NCBI RefSeq assembly: GCF_027111355.2
Contig: NZ_CP114291.2
Span: 2,728,001 to 2,792,000, forward strand
Origin: Flavobacterium eburneipallidum
GTDB lineage: Bacteria; Bacteroidota; Bacteroidia; Flavobacteriales; Flavobacteriaceae
Direction: 5' to 3'
Length of the DNA stretch: 64,000 nt
The notes under the pieces were generated by a model. It did not search any database, was not told where the DNA came from, and saw only the letters and a list, made by a program, of their open reading frames with translations. Made by a program: the position numbers and the translations under genes. The number at the start of each line of letters is the position of its first letter. Position 1 is the stretch's first letter. Below are positions 26,481 through 35,513 of the stretch, piece by piece.

Positions 26481-27835
26481 TAATGCTTGTAAAATTTCAA
26501 ATCAATCAAATCGTTTTGAATTGGCTTTGGATTCCAGCTATTATGAATCGCCAAAGCTGCACCTAAAGCACTAGCCTGTGCCATTGAAGCCGCGTACACT
26601 TCCATATCTGGAAAAGCTTGCGCTAATAAATTCATAAAAATAGAATTCTTACTAAATCCTCCGTCAACAAAAACTTTCTTCACAGGGCTATTATGAATGA
26701 CCAGTTGGGTAGAAATCACTTGTTGAGCAATAATATCCATTATCAATTGGTGGTAAGCCACTTCGTAATTTTTGAAGCTATCCAAATTTCTATTTTCGAA
26801 AGGACATTTCTCAACAAAAGAGTCTGTATTGAAAGACGTTTCTTTGAAATTTGTAATTCTCAAATCGGCAATAATATCTTTATTATAGGTGATTTCTTTG
26901 TAAAAATTACTAGCTAATCCGAAATGTTCGGCAATTCTTTTAGATTCAATTTCGTGTGTATTTCCAGCAAATAATCGTGCTGCTTTTACAGGAATATTTT
27001 TATTTTGCAAGAAACACAAACAGTCTTTATTCAATTCTTCCGAAGTTAAAACTTTATCATTAAATGGATTAATAGAAATACTCCAAGTTCCAGTTGACAA
27101 TAAAACAAACGGTTCTGTAAAATTGATTGTGTAAGGAATTAATGCCGAAGAACTATCGTGCAAACCAATACCTACTGAAATTCCGCCTTCAATTCTTAAA
27201 GTTTCTTGTACGTTATGAATTGGAGCTAATTTGTCTATTATTCCTTCATTAGTCAACCATTTGTGGTACTTCATTTTTTTGAAATTCCAAAGACTAGTAT
27301 GGCATCCAATGCTGGTAATATCTGTAAAATAGCGTTTTGTTAAAATAGAGCTTAAATATTGAGGCAAGTGTAAGCAATATTTTACTTTCGAAAACAGTTC
27401 AGGTCTTTCTTCCTTGAAACGGTAAATTTGCATTCCTGAATTCAAACTTCCTAAAACTGGTGAAGCGGTCTTTACAGCAAACTTTTTCTTACCCTTGTAT
27501 TTTGGATAAAATTCATCTTCTAAAGCTTCTGGATACGGTTTTAAATAATTATATAATGGTGTCAAAGCTTTCCCTTCAGCATCTACATATACAAAACTAG
27601 CACCGTATGTACTAAAATTGATTGCTTTTAGAATGTAATCTTTCAATTCTTGAAGTTCAGTTAACCTGTCGGCTACCCATTTGCTCAATTCCAAAATATT
27701 TTCGCAAGGAAAACCATCTTCATCTACTGTTTCTTCAAGTATTACTGATTTTTCCCAAACAATTCGATAATTTTCGTCAAACAAAAAGACTTTTTTATTT
27801 GTTTTTCCAATATCAAAAATCGCAACTACATTCAT
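26480..27835 (-). CDS. rhaB: L-rhamnulokinase-type FGGY carbohydrate kinase
   Basis: The 451-residue protein has both FGGY-kinase halves: an N-terminal phosphate-binding start (VVAIFDIGKTNKKVFLFD), GIGLHDSSSALIPY, LLSTGTWSISINPF and a C-terminal FVDGGFSKNSIFMNLLAQ. It would phosphorylate L-rhamnulose to rhamnulose-1-phosphate. The assignment to rhamnulose rests on its place between the isomerase and the downstream lut genes. By sequence alone an L-fuculokinase is possible. It is the fourth gene of the minus-strand rha unit. Confidence 0.85.
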   Translation of the reverse strand: MNVVAIFDIGKTNKKVFLFDENYRIVWEKSVILEETVDEDGFPCENILELSKWVADRLTELQELKDYILKAINFSTYGASFVYVDAEGKALTPLYNYLKPYPEALEDEFYPKYKGKKKFAVKTASPVLGSLNSGMQIYRFKEERPELFSKVKYCLHLPQYLSSILTKRYFTDITSIGCHTSLWNFKKMKYHKWLTNEGIIDKLAPIHNVQETLRIEGGISVGIGLHDSSSALIPYTINFTEPFVLLSTGTWSISINPFNDKVLTSEELNKDCLCFLQNKNIPVKAARLFAGNTHEIESKRIAEHFGLASNFYKEITYNKDIIADLRITNFKETSFNTDSFVEKCPFENRNLDSFKNYEVAYHQLIMDIIAQQVISTQLVIHNSPVKKVFVDGGFSKNSIFMNLLAQAFPDMEVYAASMAQASALGAALAIHNSWNPKPIQNDLIDLKFYKH

Positions 27836-27917
27836 TTTTAAACTATTTTATAATAGACTGTCCAAATAAAGGACAATATTTTCTTTTTAAAATTCTTTTA
27901 GAAACACCCATAAAATT

Positions 27918-27966
27918 TGACACAGATTTCACATCTTTCTTTAAAAAATTTGTAAAATCTGTGTCA
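27918..27966. repeat. Palindromic intergenic repeat, CACAGATT family, copy 2
   Basis: The arms TGACACAGATTTCACA and TGTAAAATCTGTGTCA pair at 15 of 16 bases, with one C/T change. It lies between rhaI and rhaB in the operon and may act as an mRNA hairpin. Confidence 0.7.
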
Positions 27967-27995
27967 GTCTATTTATCAGGTATTCGAACAGTTTA

Positions 27996-29270
27996 TTACA
28001 ATCCTGTAGCTACTGTTTTTAATCCTCTTTCTCCAATAAGTTCTTTTCTTACTGCTAAATCACGATACAAAGCTACTGGATTCAATGCTGCTCCAGCACG
28101 CAAACGCGCTTCGGCAACCAAGGCACGAACATCAGTACGGAAAGCGTTTTGCAAAATCTCTTGCGCTTTTACCACATCGTTTTCTTCTTGAGCGATAACC
28201 AATGCTTTTCTATCTACAGAAAGTGCTTGAGCATAAGCAATCATAATTGCTTCTACAGATTGCAATAAATCTTCCATTGGATCTTTGATGTTGTGAGAAG
28301 CATCTATCATCCAACCTAAATCTTTGGCGTGATTCATTCCTCTAGCATCCATTCCTTCAACCAATTCATTGAAAATCAAGAATAATTGGTATGGTTTCAA
28401 AGCACCAGCTGTTAAATCGTCATCACCATATTTAGAATCATTGAAGTGGAATCCACCTAATTTATCTTCCATTAATAATATAGAAACAATTTGCTCGATA
28501 TTAGCATTTGGTAAATGGTGACCTAAATCCACTAATGTTTTAGCCTTATCCCCTAATTTTTTCACATAAGAATATGATTGTCCCCAATCAGCAACTGTTG
28601 TAGAATAGAAATTAGGTTCAGCACATTTGTACTCTAAAAACAATTTCCAGTTGGCTGGCAAAGCAGCATAAATTTCTTGTAAGCTTTCTAAAGTGTTTTC
28701 ATAAGCTCTTCTGAAATTTAATTGTCCTGGGAAATTAGATCCATCCGCTAACCAAACTGTCAATGATTCAGAACCCAACTCAATGCCTTGTTTAATTACT
28801 TCGATATTGTGATCCACAGCTTGTTTACGTACGGCTTTGTTCACGTTTTGCAATGATCCATATCGGTAAGTATGTTCCGCATTGGCTTGATCTTGAAACG
28901 TATTTGAATTTACTGCATCAAACAATAAATTATGTTGAGCCGCCAAAGCTTTGATTGCTTTATGATCTTGTGGAATATCCCATGGAATGTGCAAAGAAAT
29001 AGCTCCAGAAGCATTATTCAAAGCGTGTAGCAAACCTACATCTTCGATTTTTTCTTCTAATGAGCGTGGTTCTCCACCACCTGGAAAACGACCAAAACGA
29101 GTTCCTCCAGTTCCTAAAGCCCAAGATGGAATTGCGATTTGAAAATCGATTAATTTTTTGATAATAGCTTCTGATTCAGCAATTTCTGAAGCAGTAAAAA
29201 CCAATTTATTTTTATGAGATTTTAATAAATCATCATTATGAGATGCAATTTTGTTAGAATCAATTAACAT
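27996..29270 (-). CDS. rhaI: L-rhamnose isomerase (RhaI-type TIM barrel)
   Basis: The 424-residue TIM-barrel isomerase interconverts L-rhamnose and L-rhamnulose. Segments fit the Bacteroidota/Pseudomonas-type rhamnose isomerase: WALGTGGTRFGRFPGGGEPRS near the N-terminus, EYKCAEPNFYSTTVADWGQ, LVDLGHHLPNANIEQIV, and GGFHFNDSKYGDDDLTAG, which holds metal ligands. It is not the E. coli RhaA type. Its neighbours, a fused aldolase and a rhamnulokinase, support the substrate. Confidence 0.9.
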   Translation of the reverse strand: MLIDSNKIASHNDDLLKSHKNKLVFTASEIAESEAIIKKLIDFQIAIPSWALGTGGTRFGRFPGGGEPRSLEEKIEDVGLLHALNNASGAISLHIPWDIPQDHKAIKALAAQHNLLFDAVNSNTFQDQANAEHTYRYGSLQNVNKAVRKQAVDHNIEVIKQGIELGSESLTVWLADGSNFPGQLNFRRAYENTLESLQEIYAALPANWKLFLEYKCAEPNFYSTTVADWGQSYSYVKKLGDKAKTLVDLGHHLPNANIEQIVSILLMEDKLGGFHFNDSKYGDDDLTAGALKPYQLFLIFNELVEGMDARGMNHAKDLGWMIDASHNIKDPMEDLLQSVEAIMIAYAQALSVDRKALVIAQEENDVVKAQEILQNAFRTDVRALVAEARLRAGAALNPVALYRDLAVRKELIGERGLKTVATGL

Positions 29271-29337
29271 AATATTTTTTTTAAAAGAAAGTTAGAAAAC
29301 TAGTTTAAACGAAGTTATAAGCGGTATAAAATAAATG

Positions 29338-29358
29338 AAGTCTAAAAAATTTAGACTT
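29338..29358. repeat. Intercistronic hairpin between rhaD and rhaI
   Basis: AAGTCTAAA pairs perfectly with TTTAGACTT around AAA (9 bp). With the second hairpin at 29461 it lies in the 252-base gap, the longest inside the rha unit. It could stabilise or attenuate the transcript. Confidence 0.5.
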
Positions 29359-29460
29359 TATACTACTTTAAAGATATAACTAAAATGGGAGTGAAAATTA
29401 AGGTTTATTTAGGTAGTAATTTAATTTATACTATTAAAATTTAATTAAAATTAAGTAAAT

Positions 29461-29488
29461 CTAACGTCCGAAATGAATCGAACGTTAG
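29461..29488. repeat. Second hairpin in the rhaD-rhaI gap
   Basis: CTAACGTCCG pairs with CGAACGTTAG (9 Watson-Crick pairs and one mismatch on this strand, a wobble pair in the minus-strand RNA), loop 8. It lies 34 bases after the rhaD stop and lacks a T-run, so it is more likely a processing or stability element than a terminator. Confidence 0.45.
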
Positions 29489-29522
29489 AAAAACCACCAT
29501 TACTAACCAAAGTAAAAACCAA

Positions 29523-31664
29523 TTATCTATAAAAGCCCATTGATACACCACCATCTACATTCAAAGCATTACCTGTTGATTTCCCCAACAAGCCACCTAC
29601 GAATGCAAAACAAGCGTTTGCAATATCATCTGGCAAAATAATTTCATTCAATAAAGTACGTTTTGCATAGTAAGCAGGCAATTCAGCCACAGTAATACCA
29701 TACGCTTTTGCACGACCTTCTGCCCATCCACCTGACCAAATATTAGAATCAGAGATTACTGCATCAGGGTTTACTGTATTCACACGGATTTTGTCAGCAC
29801 CAACTTCAGCAGCCATCAAACGAGTCAAGTGAGCTTGAGCCGCTTTGGCAGATCCGTAACCAGGATTGTTTGGTCCAGCAACCACTGCGTTTTTAGATAC
29901 AATGTTTACGATATCGCCACCAAAACCTTGTTTGCGCATTACTTCGATTCCCGCTTTAGAAACAATAAATTGTCCTTTCACCAAAATATCGTATAATCTA
30001 TCCCACTCTTCTAATGAATGTTCAGCGATAGATTTTGAAATACTGATTCCAGCATTGTTCACAATAATATCAGCTCCACCAAATGCTAAACAAGCAGCAT
30101 CTAAAGCCAATTCAGTGCTTTTTTCATCAGTTACATTCAATAAAGTACTAGAAACTGCATCTTTACCAAAAGCTTTAACGAAATCAGCAGTTGCGCCTTG
30201 TAAACGCTCTTCGTTGATGTCATTGATAACTACACAAGCACCTTCTTCGGCGAATTTTTTAGCGATAGCTTTTCCAATTCCACCAGCCGAACCTGTAATA
30301 ACAGCGATTCTTCCAGATAATGCTTTTGGTTTTGGCATACGTTGCAATTTAGCTTCTTCTAACAACCAATATTCGATGTCGAAAGCTTCTTGACGTGGCA
30401 ATGATGTGTATTCAGAAACCGCTTCGGCTCCTTTCATTACATTTACCGCATTCACATAATATTCTGATGCCAAACGCGCCATTGTTTTGTCTTTTGCAAA
30501 AGTAAACATACCAACTCCTGGATATAAAATTACCACTGGATTTGGATCACGCATGGCTGGTGAGTTTGATTTTTTGCAAGTATTGTGGTATTCTTTATAC
30601 ATTTCACGGTAAGCCTCAAAAGCAGGAGTTAATTTTGCTTTGATAGCATTTACGTCTGATAAATCTTCGTTTGGATCTAATTCCAAAACCAAAGGACTGA
30701 TTTTAGTACGCAAGAAGTGATCTGGACATGACGTTCCAAGAGGTGCTAATTTTTCCAAATCATTAGAATTGATAAACTCTAATACTCTTTTATCATCTGT
30801 ATAATGACCAATCATTTTACGTTCAGAAGAACAGAAACCTCTTAAAATTGGAGCTACTTTGGCAGCTTGTAATTTACGAGCATCTTCTGGAAGACTTTCT
30901 AATTTTTGACCTCCAAAAACTGGACGTGTTTTTCCGTAGTTACTTTCTAAAAATTCAGCACATTTTTCAATTACTTCCAATGTGTTGATGTAGCTTTCGT
31001 AAGCCGTGTCTCCCCAAGTAAACAAACCGTGAGAACCTAACATTACTCCTTTTAGTTTTTTTCCTTTTGCTTCAGCTTCTTGCAAGCAAGCACGCATTTG
31101 AAGACCTAGATCAAAACCTGGACGTTGCCATCCCACCCAACCGATTTCTCCGTTGAATAATTCTTCTGTGATTTTCTTACCATCTTTTGCAGCAGCGATT
31201 GCAATTGCAGCATCTGGGTGCAAGTGATCGATGTGTTTGAAAGGCAAGAAACCGTGCAATGGCGTATCGATAGAAGGTGCTTTTGACGCTAAATCAAAAA
31301 TACAGTGGTTGAACAATTCCACCATTTCGTCTTCGAATTCGATTCCTCTGTACACATTTTCAAGGTTAAGCAATCTTTCTAAATAAAGTGCCGCACAACC
31401 TGATTTGGTTAATGTCCCAATATCTCCACCAGAACCTTTAATCCACATTACTTCCGAAGGAGCTCCAGTTAATGGATCTTTATCAGTAATTTTCACAGAA
31501 GTGTTTCCACCTCCATAATTAGTTAATCTTAAATCCGCTCCTAATAAATTAGAACGGTAAATAAAAAGTGCTACTTCATCCCCAGCCATTGCTGCTGCTT
31601 TTGCTTCATCCCATAGGTAGCTTACGTGCTTAAAAGTCATGTTGTTTGAATTTATATTTGACAT
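29523..31664 (-). CDS. rhaD: Bifunctional rhamnulose-1-phosphate aldolase / lactaldehyde dehydrogenase
   Basis: The 713-residue protein fuses two enzymes. Residues about 20-420 are a class II aldolase (YGGGNTSVKI, GVMLGSHGLFTWGD). Residues about 445-713 are a short-chain dehydrogenase (ITGSAGGIGKAIA near 455, NNAGIS, catalytic YGSAK near 600). Family members of this layout split rhamnulose-1-phosphate into DHAP and L-lactaldehyde and oxidise the latter to L-lactate. This removes the toxic aldehyde before release and feeds LutABC. ATG 31664 is used; ATG 31640 is an alternative. Confidence 0.93.
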   Translation of the reverse strand: MSNINSNNMTFKHVSYLWDEAKAAAMAGDEVALFIYRSNLLGADLRLTNYGGGNTSVKITDKDPLTGAPSEVMWIKGSGGDIGTLTKSGCAALYLERLLNLENVYRGIEFEDEMVELFNHCIFDLASKAPSIDTPLHGFLPFKHIDHLHPDAAIAIAAAKDGKKITEELFNGEIGWVGWQRPGFDLGLQMRACLQEAEAKGKKLKGVMLGSHGLFTWGDTAYESYINTLEVIEKCAEFLESNYGKTRPVFGGQKLESLPEDARKLQAAKVAPILRGFCSSERKMIGHYTDDKRVLEFINSNDLEKLAPLGTSCPDHFLRTKISPLVLELDPNEDLSDVNAIKAKLTPAFEAYREMYKEYHNTCKKSNSPAMRDPNPVVILYPGVGMFTFAKDKTMARLASEYYVNAVNVMKGAEAVSEYTSLPRQEAFDIEYWLLEEAKLQRMPKPKALSGRIAVITGSAGGIGKAIAKKFAEEGACVVINDINEERLQGATADFVKAFGKDAVSSTLLNVTDEKSTELALDAACLAFGGADIIVNNAGISISKSIAEHSLEEWDRLYDILVKGQFIVSKAGIEVMRKQGFGGDIVNIVSKNAVVAGPNNPGYGSAKAAQAHLTRLMAAEVGADKIRVNTVNPDAVISDSNIWSGGWAEGRAKAYGITVAELPAYYAKRTLLNEIILPDDIANACFAFVGGLLGKSTGNALNVDGGVSMGFYR

Positions 31665-31696
31665 TGTTATTATATTTATATTATTTTATTAATTTA

Positions 31697-32746
31697 TTAA
31701 AGTGAATTTCCGATTCCCACTATTACGATAGAGGCAAGAATAAGTCCGATTCCTAAAAGGAATGTATTGAAAGTTTTCTTGGAAACACCAGTCCATTCTT
31801 TCAAATAAAATCCCCAAAAGTTTGCCGTTAAAATAATTGTCGCCATGTGTAAAATCCATGAACTGGCTCCGTTTCCTAATTTACTTTCTCCCATTCCGTA
31901 GAAGAAGAATTGTAAAAACCACATGGTTCCTGCCAATGCCGAAAACATAATATTTTTACTTATAGGCGTTTGTTTATTTGTATAATCTCCAAAAGTTTTG
32001 TTTTTGAAGTTAAGATACATACACCAAATAAAGTTGATTGTCAATCCGCCCCAAAGTATTACAATATAGGTGACATTATTTTGAAATAAAGGATTAAATC
32101 CTTGAGCCACTGCCTCATCAGCCATTGATTTTCCTGCTTCAATTCCGAAGTTGAAGAATGAACTCAAAATACCTGATACGATGGCAATAATTAGTCCTTT
32201 TACAAGACTAAAATCTTTATCTTTATCTTCATGCCCTACTGCAAAATCTTTTTCTTTAAGCATACCTGCTTTTCCTGAAAAAGCAATCCCTAACAAGCAA
32301 ACTACAACACCCAACAAAACCATTTGCCCGCCTGTATTCTGCAACATATCGGTGAAAGACGTTTTGCCTTCAACTGGATAAAAATTATAATAAATTGAAG
32401 GTACTAATGCTCCGAATGCCGAACAAAAACCTAATGTTATCGAATTTCCTAATGACATTCCTAAATAACGAACGCCTAAACCATAAGTAAGTCCACCAAT
32501 TCCCCAAATCAATCCCATAGAATAGGTAACTGCTTTTACAGTTGAATCAGCACCGCTGATAATTTCAACAAAATTTGGAATGGTCAAATAAGCGGCAATT
32601 GGGGGTACAATCAACCAAGAGAAAAATCCACCAATAATCCAATAGCTTTCCCAAGCCCATCCTTTTACCTTTTTGTAAGGCATGTAAAAACTTCCAGAAG
32701 AAAAACCTCCGATTGAGTGAAAAATAATTCCTAATAATGCTTGCAT
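31697..32746 (-). CDS. rhaT: L-rhamnose/proton symporter RhaT
   Basis: The 349-residue inner-membrane protein has about ten hydrophobic segments (DMT superfamily RhaT type). It starts with QALLGIIFHSIGGFSSGSFYMPYKKVKGWAWESYWI, a pattern typical of RhaT, and has GIGGLTYGLGVRYLGMSLGNSI. It brings L-rhamnose released in the periplasm into the cell. It is the first gene of the minus-strand rha unit, 32 bases before rhaD. A candidate promoter lies 60 bases upstream. Confidence 0.93.
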   Translation of the reverse strand: MQALLGIIFHSIGGFSSGSFYMPYKKVKGWAWESYWIIGGFFSWLIVPPIAAYLTIPNFVEIISGADSTVKAVTYSMGLIWGIGGLTYGLGVRYLGMSLGNSITLGFCSAFGALVPSIYYNFYPVEGKTSFTDMLQNTGGQMVLLGVVVCLLGIAFSGKAGMLKEKDFAVGHEDKDKDFSLVKGLIIAIVSGILSSFFNFGIEAGKSMADEAVAQGFNPLFQNNVTYIVILWGGLTINFIWCMYLNFKNKTFGDYTNKQTPISKNIMFSALAGTMWFLQFFFYGMGESKLGNGASSWILHMATIILTANFWGFYLKEWTGVSKKTFNTFLLGIGLILASIVIVGIGNSL

Positions 32747-32805
32747 CTAATAGTGTATTTTATGGTTAGTTATAATAGTATTGTAAAATAAATCAATATG
32801 CAAAA

Positions 32806-32834
32806 CAAAACTATCCTGTACTATCCTTTACAAG
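32806..32834 (-). promoter_or_regulatory. Candidate promoter and direct repeat for the rha operon
   Basis: On the minus strand, TAGTTTTG (32806-32813) matches TAnnTTTG, with CTTG (32831-32834) near the -33 position. Two copies of ACTATCCT spaced by GT (32810-32827) overlay the spacer and could be an operator. Not tested; no further sites are seen up to 33269. Confidence 0.45.
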
Positions 32835-33269
32835 AATAGCTAATTCCCTCAAGAACTAAATCATCTAATGAAAATTATATTGAATATTTAATGTCTTTTT
32901 TAATATTGTAAAAATAAAATCCGAAAAATTGAATTGCACAAAAACTCTTGTTATTAAGTAATATAGAACGCATTATTGTTAAAAACAGTATTAAAAAAAG
33001 AAAAGAAAATCAGAATATCTCTTTCTATTTTACTCAAAATTTTCAACTATTTAACCAACAATCTATTTTAACAACAGTACTTTTTTTTGTTACATATTTA
33101 CACTCTTTTAGTTGCAAAACTATTTTAGTTTTATCAAAATCAATTTTAAAAAAAACAAGTATTTCTTGCTAAAACGAAATAACAAAACATTTTCGCATTT
33201 TTTTTATACTTTTCATCGGAAAACAATATTATAATTTCATTTTAATAGCATCCTTTTTATTTTAATATT
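32835..33269. other. AT-rich noncoding part of the rhaT-regulator intergenic region
   Basis: About 430 bases with long A and T runs and no protein with a convincing start or composition. A 74-residue open frame (32948-33172) is low complexity. It separates the rha promoter from the regulator promoter. Confidence 0.5.
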
Positions 33270-33290
33270 TATATTTGCGTAATCGATTTC
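33270..33290 (+). promoter_or_regulatory. Promoter -7 element with ATCGAT operator before the GntR gene
   Basis: TATATTTG (33270-33277) fits TAnnTTTG. It is followed after 4 bases by ATCGAT (33282-33287) inside GTAATCGATTTC. The same arrangement with the same spacing lies at 46105-46088 upstream of susC. The palindrome overlaps the expected start of transcription, suiting repression by the GntR-type protein. Confidence 0.6.
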
Positions 33291-33436
33291 ACTAATTGTA
33301 TTCATTTTTCAAAAAGCCAATTTATTACCAAAAAATAATTTGATTATGTTGTATTTATCTGAAAAGAATTAGCAACAAAAATGTGAAATATAAATTTCCA
33401 TAATAGCAAATGGATATAATTTATTAAAATATAAAT

Positions 33437-34477
33437 ATGATTAAGTTTATTACTATTGACGAAGATTCACGAGTACCTAAGTACCAACAAATTGTGGATT
33501 CTATTATTTTTAATATATCAAATGGTAATCTTAAAATTGACCAAAAAATTCCTTCTATCAATATTTTAAGTGAGGAATTCTACATGTCAAGAGATACGGT
33601 AGAAAAAGCATACAATATATTAAAGGAAAGAAAAGTAATTTCTTCCATAAAAGGAAAAGGGTATTATATTACTAGAACCAAATTGATTTCTAAAGTCAAT
33701 ATTTTGTTTTTATTTAATAAATTAAGTTCCTACAAAATGGCGACTTTCAATGCTTTTGTAAATCGAATTGGAGCCAATTCTCATACTGATTTACACATTT
33801 ACCATTGTGACGAATCTTTATTTTTAAACTTAATAGATAAATACAAAGGAGCTTATGACTATTACGTTATAACTCCTCATTTTAAAACCGACAATTTAAA
33901 ACATATTAGTTTTACTGATGATGTTGCCAAAGCTATAAAAAGCATTCCTAAAGAAAAGCTAGTTATAATGGATAACATCAAACTAGGAATGGACGGCGAA
34001 ATCATTGAAGTATATCAAGATTTTGAAAATGATATTTACAATGCTTTGACGGAAGGTTTACCTAAAATAATAAAATACCAAAAATTAATTTTAGTTTACC
34101 CAGAAAATGCAATTTATCCTTATCCAAGACGAATTTTACAAGGATTTAAAAAATTTTGTGTAGAGAATGCCTTAACTTTTGAAATCCTTAACCATGTTTA
34201 TCCGGATATGGTTTTGAAAAAAGGAGATTTATTTATTACCATCGAAGAATCGGATTTGGTAAATTTAGTCAAACAAATCAGAGACGATGAGTTTGTTTTA
34301 GGAAAAGAAATAGGTATCATATCTTATAACGATACTCCTCTTAAAGAATTATTAGGTATCACTGTAATTTCTACCGATTTCAAAGTAATGGGAGAAACGG
34401 CTGCCCGAATGATCCTTAATGGCGAAAAAGGCAAGACGAAAGTTCCTTTTAATCTAATTGATAGAAACTCTATTTAA
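33437..34477 (+). CDS. GntR-family regulator with LacI-like sugar-sensing domain
   Basis: The 346-residue protein has an N-terminal GntR winged helix (residues about 8-75: VPKYQQIVDSI, KIPSINILSEEF, SRDTVEKAYNIL, GKGYYI). A periplasmic-binding-protein-like effector domain ends in GEIGIISYNDTPLKELL-type and MGETAARMIL sequences. This layout is used by Bacteroidota sugar regulators. It is divergent from the rha unit, so L-rhamnose or a derivative is the likely effector. A palindrome at its own promoter suggests autoregulation, and a matching site precedes susC. Confidence 0.88.
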   Translation: MIKFITIDEDSRVPKYQQIVDSIIFNISNGNLKIDQKIPSINILSEEFYMSRDTVEKAYNILKERKVISSIKGKGYYITRTKLISKVNILFLFNKLSSYKMATFNAFVNRIGANSHTDLHIYHCDESLFLNLIDKYKGAYDYYVITPHFKTDNLKHISFTDDVAKAIKSIPKEKLVIMDNIKLGMDGEIIEVYQDFENDIYNALTEGLPKIIKYQKLILVYPENAIYPYPRRILQGFKKFCVENALTFEILNHVYPDMVLKKGDLFITIEESDLVNLVKQIRDDEFVLGKEIGIISYNDTPLKELLGITVISTDFKVMGETAARMILNGEKGKTKVPFNLIDRNSI

Positions 34478-34489
34478 TCTCTTAAATAT

Positions 34490-34516
34490 CAATTACGAAT
34501 TAAAAATTACGAATTA
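34490..34516. repeat. Dispersed AATTACGAATT repeat, copy B
   Basis: CAATTACGAATTAAAAATTA with a second ACGAATTA is the inverse of copy A at 26445-26480. It lies after the regulator gene. Confidence 0.5.
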
Positions 34517-34580
34517 GGATCGCAAGGTGCCGATTGAATACTAAAAATGTATTATTAATTGTAATTAATGATTATGAAAA

Positions 34581-34616
34581 AATCTTTGTCAAAGTTATTC
34601 AACTTTGACAAAGATT
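34581..34616 (-). terminator. Strong terminator after the FAH-hydrolase gene
   Basis: A perfect 16-bp stem (AATCTTTGTCAAAGTT with its complement, loop ATTC) is followed on the minus strand by a T-run (ATTTTTTC). It ends the SDR-FAH transcript. Confidence 0.85.
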
Positions 34617-34629
34617 AGACATAAGAAAA

Positions 34630-35484
34630 TTATTTTTGGTAAGCTACAGCTAGTTGTTTGCTTGAACCTAATCCTTCCATTCCTAATTCGATTACATCAC
34701 CTGCTTGGATATAAACTGGATTTGGTTTTATTCCCAATCCAACACCTGGAGGGGTTCCTGTACTAATTATATCACCTGGAAGCAAAGTCATAAATTGGCT
34801 TAAATAATGCACCAAATAAGGAATTTTGAACACTAAATTCAAAGTGTTACTGTTTTGGTATGTTTTACCATTCACCGTCAACCACATCGATAAATTATCG
34901 ACATCGGCAATTTCGTCTGTTGTCGCCATGAAGGGACCAAGTGGTGCAAAGGTATCGCAACCTTTTCCTTTTGCCCATTGTCCGCCACGTTCCAACTGAA
35001 AACCTCTTTCGCTGTAATCGTTGTGCAAACAATAACCTGCTACATAATCCATAGCGTCAGCTTCATCAACATAACTGGCTTTTTTTCCAACTATAAAGGC
35101 CAATTCGATTTCCCAATCGGTTTTGTCGCTGTTTTTTGGAATTATTACATCATCATTGGGACCACACAAAGCAGTTGTTGATTTAAAGAAAATAATAGGC
35201 TCTGTTGGAATTGCAGCACCAGTTTCAACACAGTGATCTACATAATTTAATCCAATACAAATAATTTTTGAAGGTCTAGCTACTGGAGAACCCAAACGAA
35301 CAGAATCAGCTACTTCCGGAAATGAAGTATTACTTTCTATAGCTTTTTTTAATTTTTCTAATCCATTATCTTCAAAAAAAGCTTCGTTATAATCTGTTAC
35401 AATCGAAGAAACATCATATCTTTTTTCTTCAATTAAAATTCCTGGTTTTTCTTTTCCAGCTTCTCCAAAACGTATTAGTTTCAT
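34630..35484 (-). CDS. Fumarylacetoacetate-hydrolase-family enzyme (diketo-deoxy-sugar-acid hydrolase candidate)
   Basis: The 284-residue protein has the FAH fold: ARPSKIICIGLNYVDHC, metal-binding WEIELAFIVGK, and AKGKGCDTFAPLGPF, with GDIISTGTPPGVG near the C-terminus. Bacterial members cleave 2,4-diketo-3-deoxy-L-rhamnonate or -fuconate to pyruvate and lactate. The paired SDR gene 29 bases upstream supports this. The aldose dehydrogenase and dehydratase of that route are not in the window. It may also serve fucose. Substrate is inferred. Confidence 0.8.
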   Translation of the reverse strand: MKLIRFGEAGKEKPGILIEEKRYDVSSIVTDYNEAFFEDNGLEKLKKAIESNTSFPEVADSVRLGSPVARPSKIICIGLNYVDHCVETGAAIPTEPIIFFKSTTALCGPNDDVIIPKNSDKTDWEIELAFIVGKKASYVDEADAMDYVAGYCLHNDYSERGFQLERGGQWAKGKGCDTFAPLGPFMATTDEIADVDNLSMWLTVNGKTYQNSNTLNLVFKIPYLVHYLSQFMTLLPGDIISTGTPPGVGLGIKPNPVYIQAGDVIELGMEGLGSSKQLAVAYQK

Positions 35485-35513
35485 ATTTCTATTTTTAATT
35501 TATTTCTATTTAT

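Noticed and set aside
27622..28191. Open frame antisense to rhaB and rhaI
   Set aside because: It crosses two real genes and an intergenic palindrome, and has no sensible domain.
29866..30393. Long open frame opposite the rhaD gene
   Set aside because: It is antisense to a clear fused aldolase/dehydrogenase and has no start context or family match.
32948..33172. Small open frame in the rhaT-regulator gap
   Set aside because: Low-complexity Ile/Lys/Ser-rich translation with no ribosome-binding context, inside AT-rich noncoding DNA.
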